The position numbers and the translations under genes were made by a program. Of a stretch of DNA of 64,000 bases, positions 63,197 to 64,000 are shown in pieces. The DNA is taken from the NCBI RefSeq assembly GCF_004363555.1, contig NZ_SNZJ01000019.1:1-64000 (forward strand), in the 5' to 3' direction. Position 1 is the first letter of the stretch. The number at the start of each line of letters is the position of its first letter. The DNA is from Halomonas ventosae. Its GTDB lineage: Bacteria; Pseudomonadota; Gammaproteobacteria; Pseudomonadales; Halomonadaceae. The notes below the pieces were generated by a model, which was given only the letters and a program-made list of their open reading frames with translations, was not told where the DNA came from and did not search any database.

Positions 63197-64000
63197 CCGC
63201 CGAAGAGGGGCGCAGTCGACGGCGGCTCGCCCAGCAGCGGCGCACTGGCCGGCTGGCCGACGCCGGTCGCGGTCAGCGACACCCCCAGGGCCATGATGGC
63301 CAGCCCGCCCGCCAGGGCGGCCCAGCCCAGCAGCCTGCCGATGCGTTGGCCCGTGACCCGGGCAGCCAGCCGCTGCTCTGCCCAGCCTCGGGCGAACACG
63401 CTGGCCAGCGCGAGTGCCGAGACGGTGAGTGCCGTGCCCAGCGCCATCACCAGCACCGCCGCCACCCCGACCATGAAGTTGTCCAGCAGGGTGGCCGCTC
63501 CCAGCAGCAGTACGCCACCGCTGCAGGGGCGGATGCCGATGGCCACCACCGTGATCAGGGCCGTGCGCCAGTCCCCGGCACGCTGCGGATCCACGTGGTG
63601 ATGCCCCCCGCAGCAAGCGTGGTCGGCGTCATGGTCATGGGGACGATGATGCCCTCCTGCCGGCGCGACCGACGGTACGGCCGCACTGCCTCGCAGCTGG
63701 CGGATGGCCCGCCAGCAGAGCCAGGCACCCAGCAGGGTCACCATGATGAAGCTTGCCTGCTCCACCCAGGCCACGCTTCCCATGGCCTGGCGCGTCAGCC
63801 AGCCCAGGCCATGCACCAGCCCCAGCACCAGGCCGATGGCCACCAGCCCCTGCAGCAGGGAGGCGGCGAAGGAGAGGGCCAGGGCCCGACGGCGGGCACC
63901 GCCCTGGGAGAGCAGGTAGGTGGTCAACACGGCCTTGCCATGTCCGGGACCGGCGGCATGGAAGACGCCGTAGCCGAAGCTGATGCCGAGCAGGGTCGCC
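63193..64000 (-). CDS. nickel/cobalt exporter (NicO/RcnA type), N-terminus cut by window edge
   Basis: The frame stays open to the window edge, giving about 268 residues. The family motif FHAAGPGHGKAV is visible near the cut end, followed by five or six hydrophobic segments, a histidine-rich loop (GGHHRPHDHDADHACCGGHH) and the second motif IRPCSGG. These are the hallmarks of NicO/RcnA Ni2+/Co2+ exporters. A GTG at 63930 is not a real start because conserved family sequence continues beyond it. Confidence 0.9.
   Translation of the reverse strand, partial: ATLLGISFGYGVFHAAGPGHGKAVLTTYLLSQGGARRRALALSFAASLLQGLVAIGLVLGLVHGLGWLTRQAMGSVAWVEQASFIMVTLLGAWLCWRAIRQLRGSAAVPSVAPAGGHHRPHDHDADHACCGGHHHVDPQRAGDWRTALITVVAIGIRPCSGGVLLLGAATLLDNFMVGVAAVLVMALGTALTVSALALASVFARGWAEQRLAARVTGQRIGRLLGWAALAGGLAIMALGVSLTATGVGQPASAPLLGEPPSTAPLFGG

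Overview
The window is high-GC DNA from a gammaproteobacterium, most likely a marine or halophilic Halomonadaceae-type organism. This is inferred from the gene set (TRAP transporter, FabY-type initiating ketosynthase, glnE/coaD/yfhL-type ferredoxin, tandem entericidins) and base composition; no rRNA or other taxonomic marker is present. About three quarters of the window is a catabolic region for aromatic compounds. The last 17 kb are ordinary housekeeping and transport genes.

Layout. (1) 1-2832: catBCA (catechol ortho-cleavage; catA is cut by the window edge) with a divergent BenM/CatM-type LysR gene. (2) 2925-8345: pobA (4-hydroxybenzoate 3-hydroxylase), its divergent AraC regulator, and a dctPQM TRAP transporter with a PcaR-like operator in front. 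(3) 8361-13466: a module of M48 protease, LysR regulator, DUF3311 protein, Na+/solute symporter and M20D amidohydrolase. It is bounded by two copies of the 3' end of an alcohol dehydrogenase gene, one intact and one remnant. (4) 13536-21867: a pch-like operon (cytochrome c, PchX-like protein, PCMH-type flavoprotein, aldehyde dehydrogenase, outer-membrane protein, alcohol dehydrogenase) for p-cresol or a similar 4-alkylphenol, divergent from an XylR/DmpR-type sigma-54 activator. (5) 21903-33003: the protocatechuate branch: pcaHG, pcaQ, a fused pcaDC, a BKACE (DUF849) gene, pcaFJI, pcaB, the IclR regulator pcaR and an AEC transporter, followed by aroQ.

(6) 33470-47446: the least conventional part. 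A nine-gene operon carries a ribose-type ABC importer (SBP, two permeases, ATPase), maleylacetate reductase, an amidohydrolase, a beta-hydroxyacid dehydrogenase, hydroxyquinol 1,2-dioxygenase and a nitroreductase, and ends at a clear terminator. Next to it lie a TSUP permease, an SDR, and a 590-residue regulator joining a winged helix to a cytoplasmic solute-binding-protein domain. No aromatic hydroxylase is present, so how hydroxyquinol is formed is unexplained. This is my main candidate for an undescribed system.

(7) 47447-64000: glnE, dgkA, dacB, an SMR exporter, trmB-like, fabY, coaD, ferredoxin, envelope proteins, MATE, atoE, an acyl-CoA thioesterase, an I78 lipoprotein, two entericidins, TSUP, HIT, and a nickel/cobalt exporter cut by the right edge.

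How the parts work together: p-cresol is oxidised by the pch enzymes to 4-hydroxybenzoate, PobA makes protocatechuate, and the pca genes take it to succinyl-CoA and acetyl-CoA. Catechol (from benzoate, possibly released by the amidohydrolase) enters through catBCA and joins at the enol-lactone. Hydroxyquinol joins through maleylacetate to 3-oxoadipate. Repeated GTTCG-N5-CGAAY sites suggest that one IclR regulator controls pcaI, pcaB/pcaR and the TRAP transporter. No tRNA, rRNA, CRISPR array, IS element or prophage was recognised.
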